The position numbers were made by a program, and so were the translations under genes. A DNA stretch of 64,000 bases, taken from assembly GCA_015680685.1 (NCBI GenBank), contig MNCI01007958.1, positions 251,903 to 315,902 of the forward strand. The letters run 5' to 3'. Source of the DNA: Gnetum montanum. Lineage: Eukaryota; Streptophyta; Gnetopsida; Gnetales; Gnetaceae. The first letter of the stretch is position 1, and each line of letters begins with the position of its first letter. The notes beneath the pieces are model-generated. The model saw only the letters and a list, made by a program, of their open reading frames with translations. It did no database searches and was not told the DNA's origin. Below are positions 24,630 to 37,408 of the stretch, one piece after another.

Positions 24630-26160
24630 CTCCTCTTTGTTATCCCATCTTAATCGAGAGAGATGGTCAGCAACCACATTCTCAGTCCCTTTTTGATCTA
24701 TCATTGTATGATTTAATTCTTGTAAGATCACAAGCCATTATATGATATGAGGACTTACCTTCAACTTGTTCATCAAGAAGTGGATGGCATTGTGGTCTGT
24801 GTGCACAAATACTTTATAGCCAAGCACATAGTACTTGAACTTGTTGAGAGCATACACCACTATCATTAGTTCTTTTTCAATTGTGGTATAATTCAACTAT
24901 ACACCCACAATACTTTGACTTGTGTAGTGGATGTAATATGAACATTTTTTATCGTCCAACTGTGTAAGCACAACTCCCAAAGCATAATTAGATACATCAG
25001 TCATTATGTGAAATGGTCTAGACCAGTCTAGTGCATGTAGAATTGGAGTTTCTATGAGTTTTTTCTTCAACTATTGGAATGCATGTTCACATTCCTTAGT
25101 CCAGATGAACAAAGCATCTTTCTTCATTAGCTCAACCAATGGCATTACGATCTTAGAGAAATTCTCTGTGAATTGCCAATAGTAGCTAGTATGTCCAAGG
25201 AATGATCTAACATCTTTAACTATCTTTGGTTGATGTGTAATCCTTGGATGATCCTTATCTTTTCTGGGCCTACCTCAATCCCTTTTTGTGAAATTTGGTG
25301 CCCCAACACAATCCCTTCTTAGACCATAAGGTGACTTTTTTGCCAGTTGAGCCACAAATTTGTTTCCACACATCTTTTTAGTACTTACTAAAGGTGGTCC
25401 AAAGATTTCTCAAACATAGCTCCATAGGTGGAGAAGTCATACATGAAGACTTCCACATCATTAGCAATTTTCTGTTAGAAAATACTAAGGACCAAGCATT
25501 GAAATGTTGCAGGGGCATTGCATAGACCCATTAGCATCATACAATATGTAAAAGTCCCCTAGGAACTCATGAATTTTGTCTTGGCCTAATCTTCTGGCAC
25601 AATTTGGATTTGGTTATAACCACTGTAACCATCCAAGAAGCTATAATAGCAATGCTCGGATATGGTGTCCAATACTTGATCCACAAATGGCAATGGAAAA
25701 TGATCTTTAAACATTACCATATTCAACAACTTGAAGTCAATGTAGACCCACATCTTGCCACCTTTCTTTGGCACAATTATGAGTTGGCTAACCCACTCAC
25801 TATCCATGATGGGATAGATGAACCTTACCTTGAGTAGTTGCTCTATTTTCTCCTTAATAATCTACTTCAATTTTGGGTTCAGTCACCTCTGCAACTGCCA
25901 TCTTAGATTCATGGTTGATTAGAGTAAATGTGATGTTGGCATATCCTTAGATGGATTACTGTCAGCTCAAGATATGGCCAAGCAAAGGCTTTTGTCCAAT
26001 TTTTAACCACCTTGAACAACTTTTCTTTTTGTTTAGGAGCAAGTTTGGCATTGATTATGACTAGTTTACCATTATTTAAAAATGCATATTTCATGCCGAC
26101 TGATAGAGTTTTTAGTTCTAGGGGCTCCTGCTTGAAGTTATTAAGGATTTCCAACTCTCC
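24630..26160 (-). pseudogene. Gypsy-D reverse transcriptase and RNase H (broken)
   Basis: The RT begins near 26150 with PLELKTLSVGMKYAFLNNG, then KLVIINAKLAPKQKEKLF. The fingers and palm are open at 25586-25807: SEWVSQLIIVPKKGG, YIDFKLLN, FPLPFVDQVLD, CYYSFLDGYSGYNQI. The catalytic motif at 25430-25444 reads M-Y-D-F-S in place of M-D-D-F-S, a GAT-to-TAT change that removes one catalytic Asp. RNase H is clear at 24640-24830: HTDHNAIHFLMNKL and KGTENVVADHLSRL. Frameshifts lie between. Confidence 0.9.
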
Positions 26161-26459
26161 TCAATCAGTATCATCATCTTCATCATCAGAGAGTTGGTGA
26201 TGAACTTGCTCAAGTTCATCCATGCTTTCAACATAAGCATATGTTAGGCTCTTAGTTGTTCCATGTATAATGTGCTGCTATCTAACTCAGCTAACAGCCA
26301 CTGAGTAGCCTCTTATTTTGTGGCTACTACATATAGACACCTTTGAATATCTATTTCTTGTGCACACTAATTGCATGCTTTGATGTATGTACTTTTGATG
26401 GACCAAATCTTTTGCATGTAATTACACTAGTTATTGCTATATGCAATGCATGGAATATG

Positions 26460-26790
26460 CTTCTTCTCTAACTTTCTAAATTCATTTCCAAGGAGAGGTC
26501 CCTTATGCCCATATGTGCATTGACCGTGCTTAACCAAGTCCTTCCCATAATGATTGAAAATTCATATTTGCAATTTTTAACCTTGATATCAAAAAAATCA
26601 GCAAGATAGGACCATCCACCTATAGTAGTCACAATGTCCTCCACTAATCCCAAAGGAATAGTGATTAATTGATCTACCAATTCTAGGCAAATGTTGTTCT
26701 TCTTGAGAGGTGGTAGGTTCCAAGCCTTGTAGATGTCATGGGAGATGAGATTGACATTGGAATCAGAATCAAGAAGATCCTTGCATGGAT
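26460..26790 (-). pseudogene. Gypsy-D aspartic protease (broken)
   Basis: Retropepsin-like domain: LDSDSNVNLISHDIY near 26770, where the D-S/T-G triad reads D-S-D, then IPLGLVEDIVTTIGG and FSIIMGRTWLSTVNA (the family's I-L-G-R-P-F-L block). The part 26468-26680 is open. The Gly-to-Asp change in the triad is expected to abolish activity. Confidence 0.8.
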
Positions 26791-27489
26791 CATGTCTAGT
26801 GATCTATAGGTAAATGAGAAGACTTCCTAGGTTAGATCTTTTCATGGAAAGATTTCCAACCTTGATCCAATCAGAAACAACATGAGTTAGCATCACAATG
26901 CAAATCCAAGGCAACATTTTGTTTGAAGGGCACTTGAAGGTATTTGATGTAGAGGATGAGGGTATCAAAGCTATAGGGTGATCAGCTGTAATAGGTTATG
27001 AGGGTTGGAGAGGACTATTGGATCGAAAGAAGCGTCTTTTTCTGGATCGATTGTCCAAACCACTTGGTTGGAAAGCTGGTTGTAAATGTATAGACCTCGT
27101 AGAATTTCATTGCTATGGCTGTGGAGAAATCTCACCCTACATGGACGAAGTAGGAGGTAACTGGGTTGAGGGCAGAGGTGTGTGTGCATAATGGATGCAG
27201 AGGCTAGTATGAATATGGGTTTTCTCCTTGAGTAGATGAATGTGTTTGATGGTACTCTCTAGGGTAACAATGATGCTGAAATGAGGCATGAATTGTAGAA
27301 TTTCTTGGAGAAATGGGTTGCTGAACATAGTACCCATATGAATCTAGTTGCCTTTGGATTCTTTAGTGATTTTCATAGTAGTTTGAAATTTTTCATTCAA
27401 AGAGTCCCAAAATTTATTAGCCTTTGTCGAAATATCAAAAATAGATTTTTGAAAGGGCAAAGTTTTCCTGTTCACCACTTTATCAAGTG

Positions 27490-28965
27490 GTAACTCCTCC
27501 TTGTCACAAAATCAAGCCTTCTATTTTCTAATGAAAGGATCCCTATTATACTCCTCTGCACTTTTCCATTTTTCACAACACACCTTCTTCTTTTGCTACC
27601 TACTCTATCAGCCTTTGAATCTAATAAGCTCTTAATTCATATAGTCCCCCTTGGGCATAAACCCTAAGAGTTCTTCTAGTTTCACCTTTGAGCCCATCTA
27701 TGATGTGGTGGAGTTATTCCCTCTAAGAATAATCATGGCCAAGGCATCGGTGTAAGAGTGAATAGTATCTACCCATGGTGGCATCCAAGGGTTCATGTGT
27801 TCCTTATTTCCAGCCTTGGATTTACCATCTCAAATTAGACACTTTGGAGTACATATGGTATTTCTCATTAAATAGCTCTAACATGGTACTCCATTGGCAA
27901 ATGGATTCCAGTTCCAAGGACTGTACTAGCTCTCAACTTCCTTAATGAGTGTTCTAAGGAAAAGCTTGAGTTTCTACCAGTCATTTTCAATGTTCTATAA
28001 GGCACAAGAATCATGGAAAGCTTGTAGATGATTCCACAAATCAAAAATATATCCCCCTCAAATCATGGGATATTATTCATGTCTAGGTGCTTGATCCAAT
28101 TGTCTTTGATATGCCTAGTTGGGATCTTTACTACCTCTATAATGTTGAGCATTCTTTGAGCCACCAATAAAGGTTCATCATCATGATTGTGTCAATGATG
28201 TCAATGATGGTTGTTGTCACCTCTACACTTTTTATGTCTTTAATAGTCATTGTTCTCTTGTTGATCACCTTCATCATGATTATTTCGATGGTGGATTTTA
28301 TGAGAACTAGAATATGAGGAAGAATGATTGGAATCAGATGAAGAGGATGGAGAGGAAGGTGGACCACCACTGCCGCCATGGTGTCCGCCACCACTTTTTC
28401 ACTCATTACGACCACCATCCTTAGATGCTTTGCTATTGTGATGTTTACCTAAGTTCCTACCTTCACGATCACTTTTTCCCAAATCTAGTTTATGAATAAT
28501 GAATCACAGGTTCAAGGTCACACCCTCATTACCAATAATAGGGGATGGAGAATCTTCATGTTGAGAACCTTCAAAGGGAGGATTCTCATTATTATCTTGA
28601 TTTAGGGGGAACAAGGGATTAGTGAAATGTTTCCTTTTTGTAAACTCATGGTGCTTTGCCTAGTGTCAATCTTGCTTGCATTGTATTTTAATGGGATGGT
28701 AGTCCTGAGTGTCATGATCATTCACAATCTATTCCTCATGAAGATCCAAGATGATCAACTTTTTAAGGGTTTGAAACAACATCCTAGACATTGATCGATC
28801 AAGAGGCAATATAATGTTGCCCTTCATATCACATCATTGCAGTTGTTCATCCTGATGTAAGATGAAGGTAAAGTCTAGTACATATTCATCTGGATTAGTA
28901 TATACCACTTTGCACTCTTGTGGGACCAGCAGTTTGACATCTTCATGCTTGTGAGAAGAAGACAT
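27490..28965 (-). pseudogene. gag: Gypsy-D gag (broken)
   Basis: Begins at an ATG at 28965 (MSSSHKHEDVKLL) behind an A-rich leader. The N-terminal part is followed by a low-complexity linker rich in Gly, Ser and His (KSGGGHHGGSGGPPSS near 28370), then Asn/His-rich sequence. The presumed capsid part begins KIPTRHIKDNW (about 28110). The start is the first ATG after the primer site. Interrupted by many stops; the distal part to 26990 is poorly readable. Confidence 0.6.
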
Positions 28966-29101
28966 TTTGCAAAAAAAAAAAAAAATATTAGTGTGCTTAG
29001 TAGTTATATGTCATTTGAGAGTGATATTGACCTTGAGTTCATCCAACAATATTAATAGTATTTACTAATCCTAGATAGCGCGTATTCAACAAATAGAGTC
29101 C

Positions 29102-29117
29102 TCAATAATGGTGCCAA
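29102..29117 (-). other. Primer-binding site of Gypsy-D
   Basis: On the minus strand TTGGCACCATTATTGAG follows the LTR end directly. It looks like the common plant Gypsy site TTGGCGCCGTTG with each CpG changed to CpA or TpG. Confidence 0.6.
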
Positions 29118-29949
29118 TGATGAGCAATAAGGTACCCCTACATCCAACCATATGAATCACAAGGCATTCATGCACAATTTGGTCAAATTCTATGGACTTT
29201 ATAGTTTTCGATACACTAGTCTTCTAGAAAGTGAACCTTGCCCTAAGGTCATTCATTGTCTTCCCAATTATACTTGTGAAGCATAATGGTATGGTTAAGA
29301 GTAATTGAGGCAAATCATTTTTTATCATTTTATGTTTTATGTTTTTGGGTGCTTAAAGAGAGAGAGATAGAGTAATTTAATGACTAATCTAAATTAACTG
29401 ACTAACTAGTCTCTAACTAATCCTAACATAAGCATCCATTCCAACTTTCTGCACATGTCCTAAACCCATGTATCCACTACTGGGTTACCAAGCACTACGC
29501 TATTGGGTGCACCAAGCACTAACGCTACTAGGTGCACCAAGCGAATACATGTTACACTCAAAGTGGTTGTACTTATATATTTAATCTATTTAGCTTATCT
29601 CACTTAATTATCTTAATTAGCTTAATTACTGGAAAATATTGAATAATTGATTGAAAATATTAAATGCATAAATGAAATATTTAATCTATCCAAAATGTTG
29701 CAAGGTTTATCAGAAAGCTCATCTTTATTACTGCACACACTGTTGTGCTCAAGTACAACAATGCTTGAATAACGATTCGTACACTTAATGACTCCTACTG
29801 TGGGCACTTGGGAGAAATATTCTAACTCTCAAATGTAAAAACTGCAAGAGTTCAACTACTACTAAAATCTCATTACCATAAATATGACTAGTGAGCATGT
29901 ATTTATAGCCAAAAAGTGGACCCCTATGCAACAAAACTGCAACTTATCA
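29118..29949 (-). repeat. 5' LTR of Gypsy-D
   Basis: About 832 bp, collinear with 17326-18161. It includes a duplicated short piece near 29500-29540 (CTACTAGGTGCACCAAGCG next to CTATTGGGTGCACCAAGC). The GGCC minisatellite near the outer end is almost lost. Confidence 0.88.
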
Positions 29950-30816
29950 ATTAGTCTAAAAATGCTTAGCCAATTTCATGATGACTCCATTGCTCAACCA
30001 AAGGCTAAGTGATACCAAGTAGAAATGAAGGAGTATGCCATGTGGGCTATATCACAAGCCAATGCTAAGGTCCATGTGTTTTAAAATAATATCATCACAC
30101 TGGAAAAGAACAAATAAGATCTTTCCATGGAGAATGAGGGATTACTCAAGGTGAAGAAAGAAAGAAATTAATTAAAAGAGCACATAAAACATCTTCAAGA
30201 GTAATTAAAATGAGTAAATGTAAATATTTATAAGTTGTTATTAGAGAACTATAATATCTCTATGGAAGAAGATAGAGCCATTAGGTAGAAATCAATCATC
30301 AAGATTAGAGCATGGTAGAATGAGGCCATAAAGTAGAAGAAGATTAAGGAACATTTCCAAGATCAAGTAGGCCTCTAAAAGAAAATAATAAAAAAATTTA
30401 TTTAAATGGAAAAATCCAAACATAGCACCATTCTCCAGTAACTCCCTAATCAAAATTAGCAATCTATATTTGATGAAATTCATTCCATCAATCAAGATAA
30501 GCTCAATATAAAGGAGCTATAGATCAAATATATGATAAAATACATGAAGCTTACTAACCTATGGTATATCAACCTTGTAATTATTACAAAAATTAGGCTA
30601 AGAGTTGAAGAAACAAGTGGCCACCATGTTCTCACTCTATGAACATGAGCACCAACTCCACCATGAATCCCAATGAAAGCTACACATTACCAACATGGAG
30701 CTAGATATTCTCAAGGCCAAGTGCACTAATAAAAGAGACATGACAAAGAACTTAACACAAATAATGGTGGACTTATAAGAGCTAAAGTATCAAGGTAAGG
30801 CATTTGAAGTTTAATG
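29950..30816 (+). pseudogene. Coiled-coil ORF of Gypsy-H, second fragment
   Basis: Continues the ORF ending at 17325, in the same frame once Gypsy-D and one 5-bp flank are removed. It is highly helical and Lys/Glu/Gln-rich: YQVEMKEYAMWAISQANAKV near 30012, LSMENEGLLKVKKERN, then KYMKLTNLWYINLVIITK near 30540 matching KYMELANLHYVNLVML in Gypsy-D, and TNMELDILKAKCTNKRDM near 30690 matching TNVELEVLSARFMDQRST. At least ten TAA/TAG stops fall where Gln fits. It is cut by the Copia-C LTR at 30817. Confidence 0.65.
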
Positions 30817-32178
30817 TGTTGACTAATTTCCTTTTTTAATGAGTTAAAACTTGTAAATAAAGATGTTTTGATGGTTATGCTTGTGTGCATGATTGAGATG
30901 CTTTGAAACAATTAGATGCTAACATAGAATATGAAACATGACATTTAGAAGATTCCTAGAAGATCCTAAGGTCCCATGAAAAAAAACATTGGGAAGTTTC
31001 AAATTGGAATTTGGAATTCCTAAGTTGGAAAGCCCTAAATAAAGACACATTGAGTTCAAGGAAAGATTAAGATGAAAACATTGAATTAAGGAGTTGGTTC
31101 TATTCAAGATCATAAAAGAAGACTTTCAAAGAGCTTAGGACATCACATGGACTTTTAAGTGAGCATTCTTAACCTTTTTTAAGGGCATCCTAGTAGTATG
31201 TAGAATGGTCTCAAACTTCAATCCCTAATCAAGATGGACATCCACCCTAAAAGATGGATGTGCCATAAAATGAATGTACAAGTCAAAGTATGGATGTCAA
31301 ATCAAAGTTGAAGTAGATTTTAGGCTAAATTTTTAACTATTCTTAGATTTCCTACTTAAATATCAATCCTTATAGTATGGACATCCAAGCTTCAAATGAA
31401 ATTTCCCAAGTAACTATTGAAGGAAAGAAAAAAAATTCATTTCTCTAATTCTAGTTTGAAGTGGAAAACTTGTATGGTATGAAAATTGCAAAGGAAAACT
31501 TCTAGATTTATTCCAATAAGTAATCCAAGATACTTATTTCTACAACACATTGGATTAGGATTTTTTATTCTTCATTGAGATATTACAAGGATTGTAAGAT
31601 TATTCTTAGAAGCTACATCATCATTGTTACATTCTTCTCCTAGGGTTCAATTTGATTACTTCATTCATAAGCGCATGTTGATCAGATCCATTGCTTATAT
31701 TTTATTATATTGTTGTGCTTGGATCTACATCTAGGTTTTTCTATTTCATTGTGAGCTAAATTTCTATAAATCGGATTTGAAGAATCATCTTTCTAGACAT
31801 CACTTCTTATCATATTTAGTATGAGGTCTTTGAGGCATAGATTCTCTCTACATGGAGATCTACATTGAAACCTTATGAGGCTTAAGTATTTAACATTATG
31901 GATCAACCCTAAGGGATATGTAAGTGTGTCTTACAAGGCCATCACAACTTGTTAGTTGACCTTGCAAAGTTCTTGAAAGTCCTATGAGATACCAAGGTTG
32001 TTCACCTTGCAAGAACTATGTATCATCTAAGGATCTATCATAATGATAGCCTTAAACATGGTTTTTATTTAAGTTTAATTTCAAGATTGTGACCATTACC
32101 ACATACATTGGTGAGTCCATTACTTCATGAAATTGGTTTCTGTTTATAACAATTTCATTTGAGTTTTAGCTTAGGAAG
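30817..32178 (+). repeat. 5' LTR of Copia-C
   Basis: Starts TGTTGACTAATTTCC and matches 54625-55676 throughout, including the blocks around 30865-30990 and 31220-31690. It contains repeated GGACATCC/GGATGTCC-type motifs (31230-31400). The end is placed before GTGGAATATCACC, a decayed primer site, and is approximate. Confidence 0.7.
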
Positions 32179-32204
32179 TGGAATATCACCTACAACACCA
32201 TTCT

Positions 32205-33286
32205 TGTTGACCTTTTGGTATGTTAAAATCTTAGAAAATGAAGAATGTGAAAAATGTGCTTGTGATCTTGCAAGACTTGTGAAGGAAGAGAACAAGATGA
32301 TAAGATGATGAGATTGAGACAAGAGCTTAGATGAAGAAATCATGATTGAGATAAGCACATCATGGTATTAAGATAAGGAGAAATATGAAACCAAGATAAG
32401 AGCTAAGTTGGTGATCTAAGATGACAAACAATCTCAATTGAAAAATAAAGAATACAAGATGTTTAAGATGCATGAAGCCTACAAGCCAAATGAAGATGTT
32501 CCAATATCTACTTAGACCTCCCAAAATATTAGTACATGTTCTAGAGATGAAAGCTTAGTTTGAGACCAGACATCCCTTAAAAACAACAAATGTCCCAATT
32601 GCAGTTGAAGTGTCCTAGCTGGGATGTCCCAAGGGAGACATCCTAATTTCTTGTGGGATGTTCCACTTTCAAGTGGCCTATTTTTAGTCAAATGTTCCAA
32701 GCTCAAATAGGACATCTCAACTAGTCCTTTCCTAGTTGTTGCATGAATTTCGAGGGCTATTTGGGAAGAAAAAAGACTATAAAATATATTGGAATCCTTG
32801 AGAAAAGGATAAGTACTATTCACTACAATATTTATTCATTGTCTACATCAAGTAAATTATTTTTTTTCTTATTTCTCCATCATTTTTAAATTGTTTTATG
32901 TGAGCCTAAGTGCAAGGAATTTATACAGTGTAGTTACTTTCTCTCCTTAATTTTTTTTCTCTTTATAAGCCCTGTAGGATTGATGTGCTTCTTGCAAGAA
33001 GGCATCTTGTGAGCTTGTTAAGACCATGAGAGGTTAAATGAAGCTCATGTCATTATAAAGGTTGTGGAATCCTTGAAACTACATTTTGAGCTTGTTGAAA
33101 TCTTACAAGGTTAAGTGTGTTTCCTACAAGAAAATACTCTGTGTAAAGCTTAAACTTTGTAAAGGTTGTGGTGCCCTTTAAATCACATTTTTTAAGGAAC
33201 AAAGTCCAAAGGTGTGCAAAGATTCTACCCTCCAATTGTAAACATACCCAAGTTGGGAAACCATGTAAATTTATGTCTAGCTTTTG
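32205..33286 (+). repeat. 5' LTR of Copia-E, first part
   Basis: From TGTTGACCTTTTGGTATG to GTCTAGCTTTTG, matching 50308-51391. It holds several GACATCC/GGATGTCC motifs between 32560 and 32730. It is interrupted by Gypsy-F. Confidence 0.88.
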
Positions 33287-34896
33287 TTGGTGCTAAAAAT
33301 CTTGATTGTTAGAATGGGAAAACTGAAAGATCCAAGCATACGAACATTTTTAACCCTGAATCCCAAGGGCCTTTAGAAAATAGAACTCAGGGTGCCCTAG
33401 TCAGTCTTGTCAATCACCTAGGGACTTACAAAATGTAAACAAAAATGGAAATGTAAACATAGATGACTTTGAAAATGAAAATGAAGTGAAAATGGCATAT
33501 CTGGAATGAAAACAAATGCAGAAATGGAAATCTAAACTAAGTCATATACAACATGAACAATACTTTATTTAAATTAAAATAAAGAATAAGGTTCGCAAAG
33601 TACAAAATTCATGCCAAAGGCACTAGAAGTTACTAACACGAGCTCAAAGTTTATTGGAGAAGGTAGGTTGTGTTCCACTGCAACTCCACAATCTAGTTTC
33701 TTCCTAGCTCCAGTTTCTAGCAACTTTCCATCGATTTTTACTAGGGTCTACAATGTGAGAATGGAATTGGTATTGCACTTTTGAAGCAATGGAAGCTATG
33801 TGGGAGTCTTTGTGCCTAGGGTAGTACCAGTTTCTATTACTAAACAGCGCTACAAGATAAGGCTGTAATGGACTTTGATGGATGGAAAAATGACAAAACT
33901 ACTATTATTGGTGTTAAGCTTGGAATTGCTACCAAAATGATAAAAAATGCTAAGAATGCAAAAGTGTTCAGAAGTTGAAAATGATGTTGACATTGGGTAT
34001 TTATAAGATAGGGTTGCTATATTTGGACTTGTGCACATCTACCATGATTGTTGATAGATTGGTGTCAATGTGCAGGTTGTAATGGTTGTCTTCTCCCAAC
34101 ATAGTTACTATTTGTGGTAAGTTTGGAATCAGCTACAGCCACAAAACCAATACATTTATTATAAATAGTAAACAGACTTTTGTCACTACATTGGTACCAT
34201 CCTTACTATGCTAGCCTTGGTCAATGATCATCTACTTTCAGCATAGTTGTCATTTATAGTAAGTTCAGAATGGGCTACTACCACAAAATCCATCCATTTA
34301 CTATAAATAATAAACAAACTTTGGTGATTACATTGGCATTGGTGGACTACATTGAGGTTCCTAAAAAGTGGAGAAAGTGGTGAAAAATGTGCAAAAAGTT
34401 GGAATCTGTAGAAATGGTGAAATCCATTGGAAAGTGCTATGCTTGGTGGAGAATGTTGTCTATGCTAGCCATTGCTGACTTCAAATGACTATGTTGGCTA
34501 TTGTTGGAAAAATGAAAATTCCAACAATCCCAACATTGCACTTCTACAGGGTCTTGGTAGTGACTATGTTGGCTATTGTGACTACTATAGCTATTATGTC
34601 TACTAAAAAGGGCTCCAGCATATTTGGGGCTATACCCATACAAAAACCCATGAAAATGTTTTTTTTTTTTAGCCATTCCAAAGGCTTTTTTGCCCTTCCC
34701 AAGCCTAAATATGAACATGGGGTACTCCTTTCTACTTGGAAAATAAGGAAATAACAACCATTGAAGCATTTTTTGGCTCCAAAAAGCTAAAGTATGTAAG
34801 ATTGTAGGTCCTAGTCTACATATCCCACACGTATAATGAATCTTTGCCCCAAGTTTGAAAATAAATGTTGTAACATTAATTTTTAATAGTTTTTAA
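33287..34896 (-). repeat. 3' LTR of Gypsy-F
   Basis: 1610 bp, collinear with 44933-46770. It holds two copies of a roughly 142 bp repeat around TTTACTATAAATAGTAAA-like palindromes (near 34154 and 34297). The adjoining polypurine tract on the minus strand is ACAAAGAGGGACTAA (34897-34911). Confidence 0.85.
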
Positions 34897-36931
34897 TTAG
34901 TCCCTCTTTGTTGATGTCTAGTGGATTGACGTAAGACACATTGACAAAGAATACAAAACACTACTACAGGTCATTCACCAACATTTCCCCTTCACATTTG
35001 ATTCAATAGTGTCAAACTATGCCCAAGAGTGCTTGTGATGATGGGAGAAGGTTATGATACTAAAACAGTAGTAAGGTCATTGGAAAATGGTCATGATGGT
35101 TAACAATGCATCCCAATGTTAACATCTTGGCTATGGTACAAACACATTAGTCTATCGGTGTTTTTGACACTTCATCTTTGAAATGTTGGTCACTTGGCAA
35201 ATGCGTTTGAGGATCCAACAATTTGCTCCAAGGTTTCTTTGGCCATTAGGCTCCTAGCTTTGTATGTTTGGGGTTCTTGATTTGGGCTTCGAGGCTTCAT
35301 TAGCCATTTGGCTTCTTCGTAGTATGTTTTTCCTTTATTTTTTTGGCTGGGGGGAAGGGGGTAAAACCTCCATTAGGTTTCTCTTGCCAAAGATGGTAGC
35401 GATTTTTTTTCCCATTGAGTGATATGTTTTACACTTAATGGACTTGACAATTTTCCACTGAACAAGATGTGTTACATCCAAGTTGGATTGATAGTGGAGC
35501 ATGACAAAGAGATGTTATATGATCATAGTGCATGAGTGTCAAACATTAGTCAACATTGCCATCTAAGGTAAGGAAGGTTATAATTGGGTTGTGGAGTTGG
35601 GCTTAAGGGAATGGTAACAGAAATGATATGAAACTAGCACTCTTGACATGGTAGGGAAAATTCACTTAATCTTGCACATTGAGGTCACGTGGTGACTTGC
35701 CGCCATGATGAGTTGCACCTCCATGATGATTACAGGCTTCATCTTGCAAGCACAACTTCAAGAGGATAGGAAAATAAAACAAAGAAATTATGTTATCTGA
35801 ATGAAATACATAAGGACATGTAGAATAGTTCAACAAATCTGACCATCAAAGGTTACATGTGTTGCCAATTTAAGGCCTTGGTAGGCCGTTTTGCCAGTTT
35901 AAGGTCTTAGCGGACCATGTTGCTAATTTAAGGCCCTGGTAGGCTATAGAAAGATGTCCCTCTATCATGCAAAAATCTCATGTAGGCTCACCTATTATAG
36001 ACCATCAAAATCATCAACATTAGTGAATCATTACAACCTATCAATAATAGTAAACAACACAACAAGAAAACATGTGAGTGTTAGATGTAATTAGTGCTAT
36101 GTAATGGCTTTAATGTTGCATTGCAAGGGTTTGATTAGGTCACGAGTAGGCTTAAGTTTTTTTAAGGAACTTAGTCCTATGTGTTCTCTCCTCACCATCA
36201 TGGTCTTACAGGGGAACTTCTCCTAAGGGACCCTCTATGATGTTTTTGGCTTCAAGGTTAGCAATAATCAAGGTATCTCAAGGTGTTATGGCTATGTAGT
36301 AGAATGGCTTCAAGCTTAAGGTGTGGGTTCATAAGGTCAATTTGGTCTAACAACATCATAAGAGGGGTTTATTGAGGCTTCAAGGCTAGTCGAGTTTGCT
36401 TCCTCACCCTCCTAGCTTAATCTTGCATGACAACATAAGCACATCAAGTGGCACCTATGTAATAAAATTGTTAAATAATGTAAAACAATGCAAAATAATT
36501 TAGTAATAATGCATAAATGAGGCAAAACACATTAACTCAAAGGCCAAATGAGATTCATACATAGTCAACAAACATTATAATAGGTAAGTTAGAGTAAATA
36601 GTGTGAAACAACAACTAGATGATGTAGAATGGAGACAAATGAAGGCCAAAAGATTATCAAAATCACACAAAATAGTGTCAAATAAGGTCAAATAAGGTTA
36701 TGTTGATGTCAAAGGACATCAGTTAATGTCAAATTAGGTCAACCAAGGTCCTAATGATGACAAATGATGGGAAACTGTAACCAAGCAAGGGCACACTTTG
36801 CCAATTTTAGGCCTTAGTGGGCCTAAGTACAATTTTTTGGTTTAAAACACAAAAACTAAAATGAAACAAGTGATATTCATGGGGTCTTGATGGAGAAGAT
36901 GCAAGGGGCACTTTCATGAAGAAAGATAAGC
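34897..36931. other. Internal 3' region of Gypsy-F, no gene seen
   Basis: No coding trace recognised. It holds a three-copy short repeat at 35865-35950, related sequence again at 36796-36826, and a run of GTCAAAT-AAGGT-like repeats near 36680-36770. Confidence 0.5.
35865..35950. repeat. Short tandem repeat, ~30 bp unit, about 3 copies
   Basis: Three successive units of the type TTGCCAATTTAAGGCCTTGG-TAGGCC. A further copy lies at 36796-36826 and a partial, reversed-looking one near 40801. Confidence 0.6.
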
Positions 36932-37408
36932 CAAATTTTTTTCCATGAAGACCATGATTGCTATTACCAAGGATTTTCACGAATACTATAAACTTGGACT
37001 AGGTGCATTTGGGGTTGTTTACAGGGTCCTTTGAATGCTAGAATCATCTTAATACAACTAGTTATATTGTGATATATTGGAGTTGTGTAAAAGAAAGAAT
37101 CAAATTTGAATTCAAGAAGACGGATTGGGTGTCATATTCTTTACATGGATTCAATGAAATACGTCAATTTTAGTTTCATATATATTTATGTAGTTACTGC
37201 TTCATGTTAAATATGACTAATTTTGATGCAGGGAACTCTTGAGGATGGTACCCAGATTGCAGTGAAAAATTTCATTATGGAATCCCTTAAACCAAACCAA
37301 GATTTCATGAATGAGATCCAAGTATTACTGGAGATCTAACATAAGAACCTTGTTAGGTTCTTTAGTGGCTATGTGCAAGGAAATTAAAGGATGCTTGTGT
37401 ATGATGAA
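36932..37408 (+). pseudogene. Captured receptor-like kinase fragment, two exons and intron
   Basis: The N-lobe of a plant receptor-like Ser/Thr kinase. Exon 1 (36932-37025) reads KFFSMKTMIAITKDF, then KLGLGAFGVVYR, the glycine-rich ATP loop. A 206-bp intron (37026-37231) has GT at the start and TGCAG at the end. Exon 2 (37232-37408) reads GTLEDGTQIAVKNF (with the ATP-binding Lys), NEIQVLLEI (helix C Glu), HKNLVRFFSGY and RMLVYDE. Two stops replace Gln. It ends abruptly before the catalytic loop, exactly where the tandem array starts. Because the intron is kept, the copy came from genomic DNA. It lies antisense to the Gypsy-F gag. Confidence 0.85.

Larger units (their letters stand above)
17326..29949 (-). 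mobile_element. Gypsy-D: 12.6 kb Ty3/Gypsy retrotransposon with extra 3' ORF
   Basis: On the minus strand the order is 5' LTR (right), primer site, gag, protease, RT, RNase H, integrase, long non-coding spacer, coiled-coil ORF, polypurine tract, 3' LTR (left). Integrase motifs (GIDFMGP, NGQVEVTDREI), no chromodomain seen, the GGC[GA]CC-type primer site and the size suit the Athila/Tat side of plant Gypsy elements; this placement is inference. Flanks are ATTAT (17321-17325) and ATTAG (29950-29954), a near-perfect 5-bp duplication. Excising the element with one copy of it keeps the Gypsy-H ORF in frame. All coding parts carry stops. Confidence 0.9.
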
